Assembly: GCA_964602715.1 (NCBI GenBank) | Contig: CAZRSB010000019.1 | Location: 1-31,587, forward strand | Reading direction: 5' to 3' | Source of the DNA: Natronoplasma sp964602715 | GTDB taxonomy: Archaea; Thermoplasmatota; Thermoplasmata; Halarchaeoplasmatales; Halarchaeoplasmataceae | Length of the DNA stretch: 31,587 nucleotides | Shown: positions 23,130-31,482 of the stretch, in pieces | Position numbering within the stretch: the first letter of the stretch is position 1 | Layout: every line of letters starts with the position of its first letter | Translations under genes and position numbers: made by a program | Notes under the pieces: model-generated | What the model was told of the DNA's origin: nothing | Database searches by the model: none | The model's input: only the letters and a program-made list of their open reading frames with translations

Positions 23130-24395
23130 ATGACTCTAGTTGATAAATGTGAAGAAGGAACACCGAGTATTATTAAGAAAGCTTCCATAGATGAAAGGGT
23201 TAGTGAAGTTGATCTCAAAAAAATGATCAATGAGGGAAAGGCAGTTATCCCTTACAACCCAAGACATGATCCAAAGCCAAAAGCTATTGGTTCCGGTTTA
23301 AAGACAAAAATCAATGTTAACTTAGGTACTTCTAAGGAGCGATCTAATCTGAAAAAAGAGCTTGAAAAACTTGAGATCGCTGAGAAGTATGGCGCTGACG
23401 CTGTTATGGATCTCAGCACAGGCGGAGATATAGACAAAATAAGAAAAAAAATAATCGATAGCACTGATCTCCCCGTGGGTACTGTACCGATATATCAATG
23501 TGGACTTACCCTGGCAAGAGAAAGCGCTATCGTTGAGATGACCTCGGATGATATATTCAATAGTATCAGAAAACACGGAGAAGACGGTGTCGATTTTGTC
23601 ACAGTTCATTGTGGCGTTACTAAAGGAGCGGTGGAAAGATTAAAAAAAAGTGGAAGACTCACCAATGTAGTCAGTAGAGGAGGTTCTTTTCTAACCGCTT
23701 GGATACTCCATAATGAAGAAGAAAATCCTCTCTATTCGGAATTCGATTATCTCTTGGAAATCGCTAGGGAGCATAACCTTACTTTAAGCTTGGGAGATGG
23801 GTTTCGACCTGGTTCGATCTATGATGCAACTGACCGTCCTCAGATCCAAGAACTTCTTACGTTGGGCGAACTGATAAAAAAATCGAGAGAAAATAACGTT
23901 CAGGCTATGGTTGAAGGACCAGGACACTTGCCCCTTGATAATATAGAGACGAACGTAAAAATACAAAAGGAGATCTGTGATGGAGCTCCCTTTTATGTAT
24001 TAGGGCCTCTTGTGACGGACTTTGCCCCAGGCTACGATCACATAGCTGGAGCTATTGGAGGTGCAGTAGCAGCTTTAAAAGGAGCCGACTTTTTATGCTA
24101 TGTTACTCCAGCTGAACATCTAGGTCTTCCTGACGTTGATGATGTTAAAGAAGGTACTATCGCCTCAAAAATAGCAGCCCATGCAGCAGATATCGCTGAG
24201 GGAAAAGATGTAGAGATAGATCACGAAATCTCAAAAGCTAGGCGGGAGTTAGATTGGCAATCTACCTATGATAAGGTAGTTGATCCTGAAAAGGCAAAAA
24301 CGTACAGGAAAAATAAAAACCCATCAAAAGAGGAAGCCTGCTCGATGTGCGGTGATATATGCGCTTTTAAGATGGTAAACAAATACCTTAAATAA
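23130..24395 (+). CDS. thiC: phosphomethylpyrimidine synthase ThiC
   Basis: A radical SAM enzyme that turns 5-aminoimidazole ribotide into hydroxymethylpyrimidine phosphate for thiamine. The 421 residues fit the short archaeal form. Landmarks are IPYNPRHDPKPKAIGSGLKTKINVNLGTS (split: IPYNPRHDPKPKAIG and TKINVNLGTS), MDLSTGGDI, HCGV, EGPGHLPL, ITDFAPGYDHI-like VTDFAPGYDHIAGAIGG, and YVTPAEHLGLP. The C-terminal cluster motif is CSMCGDIC (Cys404, 407, 411), binding the [4Fe-4S] centre. The ATG lies about 28 nt from a TATA-like element, so it is probably leaderless. I saw no obvious TPP riboswitch upstream. Product TPP is the cofactor of the oxidoreductase at 16423-18938. Confidence 0.96.
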   Translation: MTLVDKCEEGTPSIIKKASIDERVSEVDLKKMINEGKAVIPYNPRHDPKPKAIGSGLKTKINVNLGTSKERSNLKKELEKLEIAEKYGADAVMDLSTGGDIDKIRKKIIDSTDLPVGTVPIYQCGLTLARESAIVEMTSDDIFNSIRKHGEDGVDFVTVHCGVTKGAVERLKKSGRLTNVVSRGGSFLTAWILHNEEENPLYSEFDYLLEIAREHNLTLSLGDGFRPGSIYDATDRPQIQELLTLGELIKKSRENNVQAMVEGPGHLPLDNIETNVKIQKEICDGAPFYVLGPLVTDFAPGYDHIAGAIGGAVAALKGADFLCYVTPAEHLGLPDVDDVKEGTIASKIAAHAADIAEGKDVEIDHEISKARRELDWQSTYDKVVDPEKAKTYRKNKNPSKEEACSMCGDICAFKMVNKYLK

Positions 24396-24444
24396 CACTA
24401 GGAGCTTGAATATACCCAAATCTTAGACTAGAAGGTGTATAAAT

Positions 24445-24723
24445 ATGGATTTCGAAGTTCTGGAAAAGACCGACACGGTTATTGAGATAAAAATCAAAGA
24501 CGCAGAAGATACAATTATGTATCCCTTGATAGAGAGAATGATGAAAGAAGAAAGCATAATAGACGCGGATTATTCTGTAGAACATCAAGAATTAGATCAT
24601 CCTATTTTAAGGATAGAAGTTGAAGACAAAAAGGATCCAAAAGAACTTCTAATAGATATCGCAAAATCATTTGAAGAGGAGTTCCAAGAAATTTATGAAT
24701 CGCTATTTGAAGATGAACAATAA
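24445..24723 (+). CDS. rpo11: DNA-directed RNA polymerase subunit Rpo11 (L)
   Basis: The 92-residue protein matches archaeal Rpo11/RpoL, related to eukaryotic Rpb11. It has the MYPLIERMMKEESIIDADYSVEH region followed by LDHPILRIEVE and a C-terminal amphipathic helix ending in acidic residues. It pairs with Rpo3 in the assembly platform of RNA polymerase. AGAAGGTG precedes the ATG. It is followed after 30 bp by truD on the same strand, so the two may be co-transcribed. Confidence 0.92.
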   Translation: MDFEVLEKTDTVIEIKIKDAEDTIMYPLIERMMKEESIIDADYSVEHQELDHPILRIEVEDKKDPKELLIDIAKSFEEEFQEIYESLFEDEQ

Positions 24724-24753
24724 AATAGAATAATTAACAGAGGAGATCCGATC

Positions 24754-26043
24754 ATGGAAAGGAAGGTGGGGTTGAATTGCTTTTTTACAGATGAAGAGGG
24801 GATAGGAGGGAAACTAAAAAAGTATCCTGAAGATTTTAGAGTAACAGAAGAAATCGATATATTTGATGAAACTGAAGGAGAATACACTATAGCCAAAATA
24901 TGGTCTAGAAATTGGGAAACAAACAGACTTATAAAAACTCTAGCTAACGAGTTAGGCATCTCTAGGAATGATGTTGCCTTCTGCGGTACTAAAGACAAAA
25001 GAGCGATTACCACACAGTGGATGTCATTTAAATGCGATCCTGAAAAATTGGAAGGTCTTAAAATCAAAGATGTGGAAATCAGTTCTGCTTTCACCTCACA
25101 TAGATCTTTAAATATCGGGCTCCATAAAGGCAATGAATTTGATATTTTGATCAGAGACATGGATATAAAACCCGAAATAGCTCTAGAAAGAGCTGAAAAG
25201 ATAAAAACGAAAATATCTGAAAAAGGGGGTTTTCCTAACTGGTTCGGTGTTCAAAGATTTGGCACTCTTCGTCCTATAACTCATGTGGTCGGGAAAAAAA
25301 TATTACAAGCTGATTTTGAAGGAGCGGTAAAGACCTATGTAGCCTCACCTAAAAAGGGTGAAGAAGAGGAGATATACAAAGCTAGAAAATCACTAGAAAA
25401 AGAATTGGATCCTGAAAAGGGTCTGGATAATTTTCCTAAAATACTCACATTTGAAAGAAGAATTTTAAGGAGCCTTGTTAAAAAACCAGATGACTACGTC
25501 TCAGCTCTAAAAACTCTACCACACAACCTCCTAATGATGTTCATACACGCTTACCAGTCGTATCTATTTAATTTGATGCTATCTCTCAGATTAGAAAAAG
25601 ATCTACCTATCAATGATGTTCTTATTGGAGACATGATAATGCCAAAAGATAAAGATGGTTTGCCAAATAAAAATACGATAGTAGAGGTTCAGGAACGAAA
25701 TCAAGCTAAAATATCCGATATGGTAAAAAAAGGTAAAGCCTTCGTAAGTGCCCCTCTCTACGGACACAAATCAGACCTTTCAAAAGGAGAACAAGGAGAG
25801 ATCGAGCATGAAATTATTGAAAAAGAAGGAATTGATAAAGAAAACTTTATCATTCCTGAGATACCATCTATATCATCAACTGGTACACGAAGGAGCATCC
25901 TTGCAACAGCTCAAAATTTAAACTGCAAATTACAAGGAAATGCATTGAGAATCACGTTCAAATTGAACAAAGGGACTTATGCAACTACCCTACTTAGAGA
26001 ATTTATGAAACATCCACCCGATAAGGCCAATTATTATAGTTAG
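24754..26043 (+). CDS. truD: tRNA pseudouridine synthase TruD
   Basis: A 429-residue TruD. The catalytic Asp81 is in FCGTKDKRAITTQ; the N-terminal KYPEDFRVTEEID and the FPNWFGVQRFG stretch (about 165-175) are further family signatures, and RITFKLNKGTYATTLLREFM closes the protein. It makes pseudouridine at position 13 of tRNA. GGAGATC precedes the ATG. Its TAG overlaps the stop of the convergent SCP2-like gene by 3 nt. The insertion in the middle is typical of archaeal members. Confidence 0.95.
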   Translation: MERKVGLNCFFTDEEGIGGKLKKYPEDFRVTEEIDIFDETEGEYTIAKIWSRNWETNRLIKTLANELGISRNDVAFCGTKDKRAITTQWMSFKCDPEKLEGLKIKDVEISSAFTSHRSLNIGLHKGNEFDILIRDMDIKPEIALERAEKIKTKISEKGGFPNWFGVQRFGTLRPITHVVGKKILQADFEGAVKTYVASPKKGEEEEIYKARKSLEKELDPEKGLDNFPKILTFERRILRSLVKKPDDYVSALKTLPHNLLMMFIHAYQSYLFNLMLSLRLEKDLPINDVLIGDMIMPKDKDGLPNKNTIVEVQERNQAKISDMVKKGKAFVSAPLYGHKSDLSKGEQGEIEHEIIEKEGIDKENFIIPEIPSISSTGTRRSILATAQNLNCKLQGNALRITFKLNKGTYATTLLREFMKHPPDKANYYS

Positions 26044-26384
26044 AGTAATTTTTTGAATTTTAAGAGATCAGTGAGTGGAGCATCGACTTTAATTTTTCCT
26101 TTCGCATAAGCTTGCATGGCACTAGCCTCTCCTTCCAATATATCTTTAAGTGTTTCAACATCAGTCTCTACGCTTATATCAGGATTCTCTAGGTCTCCTT
26201 CTTCAAAGTCGCTCACCTCACCTTCTTCTAAAGTTAAATTGTATTTATTCCCTGAGTCGAAATCTATCTGAACGTCCCTTTGATATCTTTTCATCTTTTT
26301 CCTCAAAGACTCATCTTCATCTATCTTGCTTCTGAATTCGCTGATCAGATCCATCAAAACCTTCTCTTCATCATCTGTCGTCAT
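26040..26384 (-). CDS. SCP2 sterol-binding domain-like protein
   Basis: A 114-residue acidic protein with the SCP2-like pattern: YNLTLEEGEVSDFEEGDLENPDISVETDVETLKDILEGEAS (in parts YNLTLEEGEV and PDISVETDVETLKDIL) followed by AMQAYAKGKIKVDAPLTDLL. Such domains bind lipids or acyl-CoA; the ligand is unknown. The frame opens at 26474, but GGAGG (26391-26395) is 7 nt from the ATG at 26382-26384, which I take as the start. It overlaps the end of truD on the other strand and follows RNase HII by 55 bp. Confidence 0.8.
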   Translation of the reverse strand: MTTDDEEKVLMDLISEFRSKIDEDESLRKKMKRYQRDVQIDFDSGNKYNLTLEEGEVSDFEEGDLENPDISVETDVETLKDILEGEASAMQAYAKGKIKVDAPLTDLLKFKKLL

Positions 26385-26439
26385 CTTTTTCCTCCATTTG
26401 GAATCACGACACGTTAAATAAATAACTTTTGTCTGATAC

Positions 26440-27087
26440 TCAGAATTGATCCAAAGAACGTGTTTTATGTTCATTTAAAAGCGTTTCACACGTCTTCCAA
26501 CTTTTTCTAGTATGTGGAGGTAAAGATCCATTCTCAGATATCCAGCTTTTTAAAAATTCTCTTGTTCTCTGATCAGAGGGGTATCCACTTCCGATATCTC
26601 TTCCTATTTTTTCCGAAATCATCGATATCTGTCTATCTCTTTCCACCTTCGCTAATATCGAGGCAGCAGAAACGACCGGATAATCTCGATCCGCCTCATG
26701 TTCAGAGACAATTTTGACTTGTTTTTCAATCCCTTTTTTTACCATTTTTCCAAATCGACCTTCATTGGTAGAAGCTGAATCCACATAACATATATCTTCC
26801 TCATCACAGAGTTCTTCGATTATAGCGGCAAAAACGTTTGCTTCTAATTGATTTAAAGTCATCGAATTTCTAAGGGTATCGATGTCTGAAGAGGAGATTT
26901 CTCTTATAACATAATTGGTATCTTTTTTTATTTTTTTCTCCAGTTCATCTCTACGACTTGCACTCAACATCTTAGAATCTTTTACTTCAAATTCGATCAA
27001 TCTTCCGTCGTCATTCACTCTTACACCAGCCACGACCATAGGTCCTATCACTGGTCCGCGTCCGGCTTCGTCGATCCCACAAATCAT
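26440..27087 (-). CDS. rnhB: ribonuclease HII
   Basis: A 215-residue RNase HII. Catalytic residues are visible: Asp6-Glu7 in GIDEAGRGPVIGPMV, Asp in CYVDSAS, and Asp in HEADRDYPVVSAASILAKVERD. It cuts RNA in RNA/DNA hybrids, including single ribonucleotides in DNA. The TTG one codon upstream is replaced by the ATG at 27085-27087. A TATA stretch (about 27102-27115) is about 22-25 nt away, so it is leaderless. It is divergent from hypF. Confidence 0.96.
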   Translation of the reverse strand: MICGIDEAGRGPVIGPMVVAGVRVNDDGRLIEFEVKDSKMLSASRRDELEKKIKKDTNYVIREISSSDIDTLRNSMTLNQLEANVFAAIIEELCDEEDICYVDSASTNEGRFGKMVKKGIEKQVKIVSEHEADRDYPVVSAASILAKVERDRQISMISEKIGRDIGSGYPSDQRTREFLKSWISENGSLPPHTRKSWKTCETLLNEHKTRSLDQF

Positions 27088-27100
27088 CAATCCTAAATCT

Positions 27101-27142
27101 TTTAAATATATAAAACCCTTTTCAACGAATAACTATAAAAAG
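27101..27142. promoter_or_regulatory. back-to-back TATA boxes of rnhB and hypF
   Basis: TTTAAATATATAAAAC (27101-27116) serves rnhB on the minus strand. CTATAAAAAG (27133-27142) serves hypF on the plus strand. Each lies about 22-27 nt from its ATG and neither gene has an SD site. Confidence 0.6.
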
Positions 27143-27165
27143 CACTCACTTTGTTTGGTTTTTCA

Positions 27166-29328
27166 ATGAAACTGATACTCAAAGGAGTAGTACAGGGCGT
27201 AGGTTTCAGACCAACGGTATATAAGGTAGCTAAAAGACTAGGATACAATGGATACGTTAAAAACATGGGTGGTGAAGTCGAAGTTGGCATAGATGGTGAT
27301 GAAGATGTATTCTTAAAAGAGTTACAAGATGAGCTACCACCTCTTGCTGAAATTAAAAAAGTTGAAAAACTAAATAAAAAAATCGACAATGATGGTTTTG
27401 AAATCATAAAAAGCACAAGCGGAGAAAAAGAATCTTCAACGATTCCCGTAGATACCGCCATCTGTGAAGACTGCTTAAAAGAGATGAAAAACAAAAGCGA
27501 CAGGAGATATAATTACCCTTTTACTAACTGTACGAATTGTGGGGCTAGATATTCGGCTATATATGAGCTGCCTTACGACAGAAAAAAGACAACAATGGAC
27601 CCATTCCCTATGTGTAAAGAATGTAAAAAGGAATATAAAGACCCGATGGATCGAAGATTTCACGCTCAAACAACTTCGTGTGATGAGTGTGGCCCTAAGT
27701 ACAGACTTTTTAACAAAGATAAAAAAAAGATAGGTGATATCGGCGATTTCGTATCTCTAATAGAGAAAGGAAGAATCGGCGTAGCAAAGAGTTGGGGAGG
27801 CATGCACATTGTATGTAAACTTGAAAAGATCCCAAGATTAAGAGACATCTATCAAAGACCACAAAAACCTTTCGCACTCATGATGGCCAATGTTGAAACA
27901 GTAGAAAAATATGCAAAAGTGGAGAGGGAGGACTTGCTAAAAGGTGGAAAAAGACCAATCATGATCTTTGAAAAAAAAGAAGGAAAAAGGGAATGGACGG
28001 ATCTTGCTGCACCCGGACTTCCAACTGTCGGGATCATGCTCCCTTATACTGGTTTCCATCATATCTTTTTCGAAGAGTCTGTCTTAGATTCTGTCGTCAT
28101 GACTAGTGCTAATCTTCCGGGAGAGCCAATGATCACAGAGAATAACGACGCTTTTGACCTCCCATTTGATTATTTTTTACTACATAATCGGAGAATAGCT
28201 AACAGAGTGGATGATTCCTTAGTCAGAACTCACGGAAATGATGCTTTTATAATCAGAAGATCAAGAGGATATGTACCTTCTGCAATAGATTTTTTAGACG
28301 AAGAGGTTATAGCAGCGGGTGCAGACAAAAGTGGATGTCTAGCTGTTTCTACTGACGGATTACTATATGCGAGTCAGTATCTGGGAGACCTGGAATCTTA
28401 CGAAGCAAATATGTTTTACAAGGAAACTGGTGATCATCTCATATCACTACTCGGAGTTGAAAACCCTACGAAGATAGGGGTTGATCTCCATCCTAAATAC
28501 CATAGTAGGAAGTTGGGTTTAGAACTCGCTAAAAAATACGACTTAGAAGTTGTAGAAATTCAGCACCATTGGGCTCATGGAGCTTCTCTCCTATTAGAGC
28601 ATGATTTAGAAGAAATTATCACAATAGCAATAGATGGTACAGGATATGGAGAAGATGGACAAAGTTGGGGAGGAGAGATATTATATTGTAACAGTGAAGA
28701 ATATAAAAGATTGGGCCATCTAGAACCTTTTCCATTGTTAGGAGGAGAAGAAGCAGTAAAGGATCCAAAAAGGCTTGTTTATGCGATTAAAAGAAAAATG
28801 GACGAAAAAAGCGATTATTTCAATGAAAAAAAGAGAGATATATTTGATGATCTTATGGAGAAAAGCAGCCAAACTACCAGCTTTGGCCGATTATTAGATG
28901 CAGTAGCTTATGAACTAGAGGTTTGTGATAAGAGAACCTACGAAGGAGAACCTGCAATGAAATTAGAGCAACTTCTTATGCAGGGAAAAAATATTACAGA
29001 TTACGATGTTAAAATTAAAAATGGAACTATAAAAACATTAGATCCCTTTATCAGTATGTGTGAGGACGATCTTCCAGCAGAGGATCTAGCATACTCTTAT
29101 ATAAAAGAGGTTTCAGAAAGTCTAGCAGAAAAGGCAATAGAAGCTAGTGAAGAGATGAAAGTTAATCAAATAGGCATATCTGGAGGCGTTTCATACAATA
29201 GACCTATAGTCGAAACGATTAGTTCGTATTTAGAAAAAAAAGGCTATGATCTACTGACACATGACCAGATCCCTAATGGGGATATGGGAATACCATTCGG
29301 CCAAGCTGTAATAATCTCTAATTGGTAA
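27166..29328 (+). CDS. hypF: carbamoyltransferase HypF
   Basis: A 720-residue hydrogenase maturation protein, near the usual ~750. Domains in order: acylphosphatase-like (1-85, Arg15 in GVVQGVGFRP and Asn33 in VKNMGG); two zinc-finger units (CEDCLKEM/CTNCGARY and CKECKKEY/CDECGPKY); YrdC-like (about 185-370, VMTSANLPGEP); Kae1-like carbamoyltransferase (about 375-720, HPKYHSRKLGLELA, HHWAHGASLL, IDGTGYGEDGQSWGGE, GISGGVSYNRP). It moves carbamoyl phosphate to HypE for the CN ligands of [NiFe] hydrogenase. No hydrogenase is in the window. The ATG at 27166 is chosen over an in-frame TTG at 27151. Confidence 0.96.
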   Translation: MKLILKGVVQGVGFRPTVYKVAKRLGYNGYVKNMGGEVEVGIDGDEDVFLKELQDELPPLAEIKKVEKLNKKIDNDGFEIIKSTSGEKESSTIPVDTAICEDCLKEMKNKSDRRYNYPFTNCTNCGARYSAIYELPYDRKKTTMDPFPMCKECKKEYKDPMDRRFHAQTTSCDECGPKYRLFNKDKKKIGDIGDFVSLIEKGRIGVAKSWGGMHIVCKLEKIPRLRDIYQRPQKPFALMMANVETVEKYAKVEREDLLKGGKRPIMIFEKKEGKREWTDLAAPGLPTVGIMLPYTGFHHIFFEESVLDSVVMTSANLPGEPMITENNDAFDLPFDYFLLHNRRIANRVDDSLVRTHGNDAFIIRRSRGYVPSAIDFLDEEVIAAGADKSGCLAVSTDGLLYASQYLGDLESYEANMFYKETGDHLISLLGVENPTKIGVDLHPKYHSRKLGLELAKKYDLEVVEIQHHWAHGASLLLEHDLEEIITIAIDGTGYGEDGQSWGGEILYCNSEEYKRLGHLEPFPLLGGEEAVKDPKRLVYAIKRKMDEKSDYFNEKKRDIFDDLMEKSSQTTSFGRLLDAVAYELEVCDKRTYEGEPAMKLEQLLMQGKNITDYDVKIKNGTIKTLDPFISMCEDDLPAEDLAYSYIKEVSESLAEKAIEASEEMKVNQIGISGGVSYNRPIVETISSYLEKKGYDLLTHDQIPNGDMGIPFGQAVIISNW

Positions 29329-29347
29329 AATTTGAGAAAAAAGGGAG

Positions 29348-29407
29348 GGGGCTAGTTTTTTTTAGGTCAGGATGGCGGGATGGGATGCACTCTAACCTAC
29401 TAGCCCC
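29348..29407 (-). ncRNA. candidate small structured RNA or bidirectional terminator
   Basis: GGGGCTAGT (29348-29356) pairs with ACTAGCCCC (29399-29407), a perfect 9-bp stem. After a 7-nt bulge the stem continues as AGGT/ACCT (29364-29367 with 29395-29398). On the minus strand a T-run (29337-29342) follows the stem. TATA-like sequences lie upstream (about 29419-29427 and 29440-29448). Only the second would put the start outside the stem. On the plus strand the T-run at 29356-29363 could end hypF. The 216-bp gap holds no gene otherwise. Confidence 0.45.
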
Positions 29408-29544
29408 GAATACCCTTAGCTATATATCTTTTACGGATCAATATAAATTTTTTGCAACAATGTATGATAAATAGGAGTTACTTTTAAATATTATTTTTCG
29501 AAGGTGGTAGGTGGGGAAAATAATAAAAAATAATAAATAGTGTT

Positions 29545-30486
29545 TTACTCGGTAACCCCACAAGCCTCTACTCTAAATACTGCTTCTCCTTCAGGCATAT
29601 TTGGTGAATCTACTAATCTAGCGATCCTCTTGTCACCTTTACTTTTTCTAAGGTATACTCTAAAGGTGGCTGTGTGGCCCAAAATATGTCCTCCTATGGG
29701 TTTCGTGGGATCTCCAAAGAACTGATCCGGATTAGCCGTTACCTGATTTGTGACAACTATAGCAGCATTGTTTCTATCTGCAAATTTTAATAACTCATGC
29801 AGATGTTTATTGAGTGTTTGTTGTCTTTCTGCTAGTGCGCCTCTTCCCACATATTCAGCTCTAAAGTGTGATGTGAGAGAGTCCACGACCAATAGCCTTA
29901 TTGGATATTCATCACCTAACTCTAGTGCCTCCTCTGCGAGTAACATCTGGTGATGTGTATTGAACGCCCGTGCAACATGAATCCTTTCGAGTATTTCTTC
30001 AGTATCGAGATCTCTAGATTCTGTGATCTCGGTTATCCTTTCTGGTCTAAAGCTGTTTTCAGTATCGATTATCATTGCATCGCCATCCAGTCCTCCTTCT
30101 TCTTCAGGAAGGGTAGCATTGACTAAAAGTTGGTGAGCTACCTGTGTTTTTCCAGAACCGAATTCACCAAAAAACTCTGTTATAGAACCCGTTTCGATTC
30201 CTCCGCCCATCAAATCATCGAAACTCTCAGCTGAGGTGCTCAACTTTCCGATTTCTTTTCTCTTCTCTAACAGTTGGTCTCCAGTTTCGAACCCTCCTAT
30301 ATCTGCTGCTTCCTTAGCTGCCTGAATTATCTTTCCAGCAGTTGAATCACCTATGTCAGCAACATCTGACAAAACGCGGGGAGATTCCACCGCGATTGAC
30401 ATCAAATCTTTATATCCTGTATCCATGAGCTTCTCAGCAGTTGCGGGTCCTACTCCTGGCAACTTTTCTATATCTTCTTCGCTCAT
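29545..30486 (-). CDS. radA: DNA repair and recombination protein RadA
   Basis: The 313-residue archaeal RecA/Rad51 homologue has an N-terminal helix-hairpin-helix domain (LPGVGPATAEKLMDTGY), Walker A GEFGSGKT (107-114), Walker B RLLVVDS, the L1/L2 region with YVGRGALAERQQ, and KPIGGHILGHT. The polymerisation motif reads GGFETG where GFxTA is usual, a small deviation. It coats single-stranded DNA and drives strand exchange. It ends a minus-strand series with archease and the DUF296 protein (68 bp from archease). T-rich sequence follows on the minus strand near 29524-29530. Confidence 0.97.
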   Translation of the reverse strand: MSEEDIEKLPGVGPATAEKLMDTGYKDLMSIAVESPRVLSDVADIGDSTAGKIIQAAKEAADIGGFETGDQLLEKRKEIGKLSTSAESFDDLMGGGIETGSITEFFGEFGSGKTQVAHQLLVNATLPEEEGGLDGDAMIIDTENSFRPERITEITESRDLDTEEILERIHVARAFNTHHQMLLAEEALELGDEYPIRLLVVDSLTSHFRAEYVGRGALAERQQTLNKHLHELLKFADRNNAAIVVTNQVTANPDQFFGDPTKPIGGHILGHTATFRVYLRKSKGDKRIARLVDSPNMPEGEAVFRVEACGVTE

Positions 30487-30554
30487 CTTATCACATGTCT
30501 CACTACAAACTCCTTTATTAACTTTGGTTTAGGGGGTCAGTGAAAGTGATGTTT

Positions 30555-30965
30555 TTATATGTCTAGGATGATTTTTATCTCTCCTTTCGGATCAACCTCT
30601 AACTCATGATAGGATACAGCTTTTACTGCTGTATCCATATCGTGTTTGTCTAGATCAATTCTTTCTCCGAGACAGTCTCCTTTCAATGTTATTTGCTCAT
30701 TTTCAGTGATAGAGATATCAAAATCACCATATACTTCATTATTTACTTCGTGAAGATATATCAGCTCGGATAAAAAATTGACCAATAAACTTTCTGAATT
30801 ATAGGCTTTAATCTCTACTTTCCTTTTGATATCAGAGTCCACTAGAGAAATGTCTGTGATGATACTAAACATGCCTTTAGCTACTTCTTCAAAAGCTTCT
30901 TCTAGATCCTGTCCCGATGATCTTATACCAACATCCGCTGTATGCTCTAACAATTCAAAAGAAAT
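30555..30965 (-). CDS. archease
   Basis: The protein matches archease, the cofactor of the RNA ligase RtcB. EHTADVGIRSSG near the N-terminus carries the metal-binding Asp, and the C-terminal VSYHELEVDP is also typical. It speeds guanylylation of RtcB in tRNA splicing. The first standard start is TTG (30951-30953), giving 132 residues that lack the usual few N-terminal residues. GAGGTGA (30972-30978) is well placed (6 nt) for an in-frame ATT at 30963-30965, which would give (M)SFELLEHTADVGI, like other archeases. I use ATT. The SD site overlaps the stop of the DUF296 gene. Confidence 0.88.
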   Translation of the reverse strand: MSFELLEHTADVGIRSSGQDLEEAFEEVAKGMFSIITDISLVDSDIKRKVEIKAYNSESLLVNFLSELIYLHEVNNEVYGDFDISITENEQITLKGDCLGERIDLDKHDMDTAVKAVSYHELEVDPKGEIKIILDI

Positions 30966-30971
30966 ATTTTC

Positions 30972-31391
30972 TCACCTCACTGAAAGTAAATCCATATCTA
31001 AATTTTCATCTCTTTCCCTTGATAATTCCATCTCTTCAAACACTATCATCGTTAGTTCAGTCACATTGAATACCTCTGCTTCGTTGAGATGACCTCCTAT
31101 CACTCTATGATCTTTTCCGCTAACTTGAACATGCAAATGCATATCTCCATCCTTTGTAATACTTCCTTTAACCGACAGAAGCTCTTTTGGATCATTTAAT
31201 TTCTCCCATTCGTATTCTCCTGTATTCCTATTATAGAAGCCAATGGTAATATTTTTCAGCATCCCTATCCCCGAAACTAAAATCGCACTCTCTTGATCAA
31301 GTTCGTCCATTATTGTCTCAATGGATCTAAAAAGATCACTACCATCATCAAGTTTTGCTACCACTACGTTTTTTTCTAGTTTGAATTCCAT
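30972..31391 (-). CDS. DUF296/PPC domain protein
   Basis: A 139-residue PPC (plants and prokaryotes conserved) domain. Recognisable parts are ILVSGIGMLKNITIGFYN, the metal-binding-like MHLHVQVSGKDHRVIGGHL and VTELTMIVFEE. Family members form trimers and several have DNA-binding relatives in plants; the prokaryotic function is unsettled. The ATG at 31389-31391 is preferred to an in-frame TTG at 31424. A TATA-like element (about 31423-31432) lies about 36 nt upstream. It is coupled to archease through the stop/SD overlap. Confidence 0.9.
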   Translation of the reverse strand: MEFKLEKNVVVAKLDDGSDLFRSIETIMDELDQESAILVSGIGMLKNITIGFYNRNTGEYEWEKLNDPKELLSVKGSITKDGDMHLHVQVSGKDHRVIGGHLNEAEVFNVTELTMIVFEEMELSRERDENLDMDLLSVR

Positions 31392-31482
31392 TATATCGTC
31401 TTTAAGAAAGGAAAGATAGGTCAATATAAATGTTGGTTTAAAGAGATGTTTTCAGCGATCGATAATCGATTATTCTGGCTTA

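Noticed and set aside
22970..23130. A TPP riboswitch before thiC
   Set aside because: The thiC ATG sits about 28 nt from a TATA-like element, leaving no leader for a riboswitch, and I could not find the conserved TPP-aptamer core.
24693..25160. A 155-codon open frame antisense to the start of truD
   Set aside because: TruD is certain from its catalytic motif; the reverse frame is Ser/Leu/Phe-rich, as expected for an antisense shadow of an acidic gene.
29348..29407. A tRNA gene in the hypF-radA gap
   Set aside because: The closing stem resembles an acceptor stem, but no T-arm motif, anticodon arm or proper length could be found.
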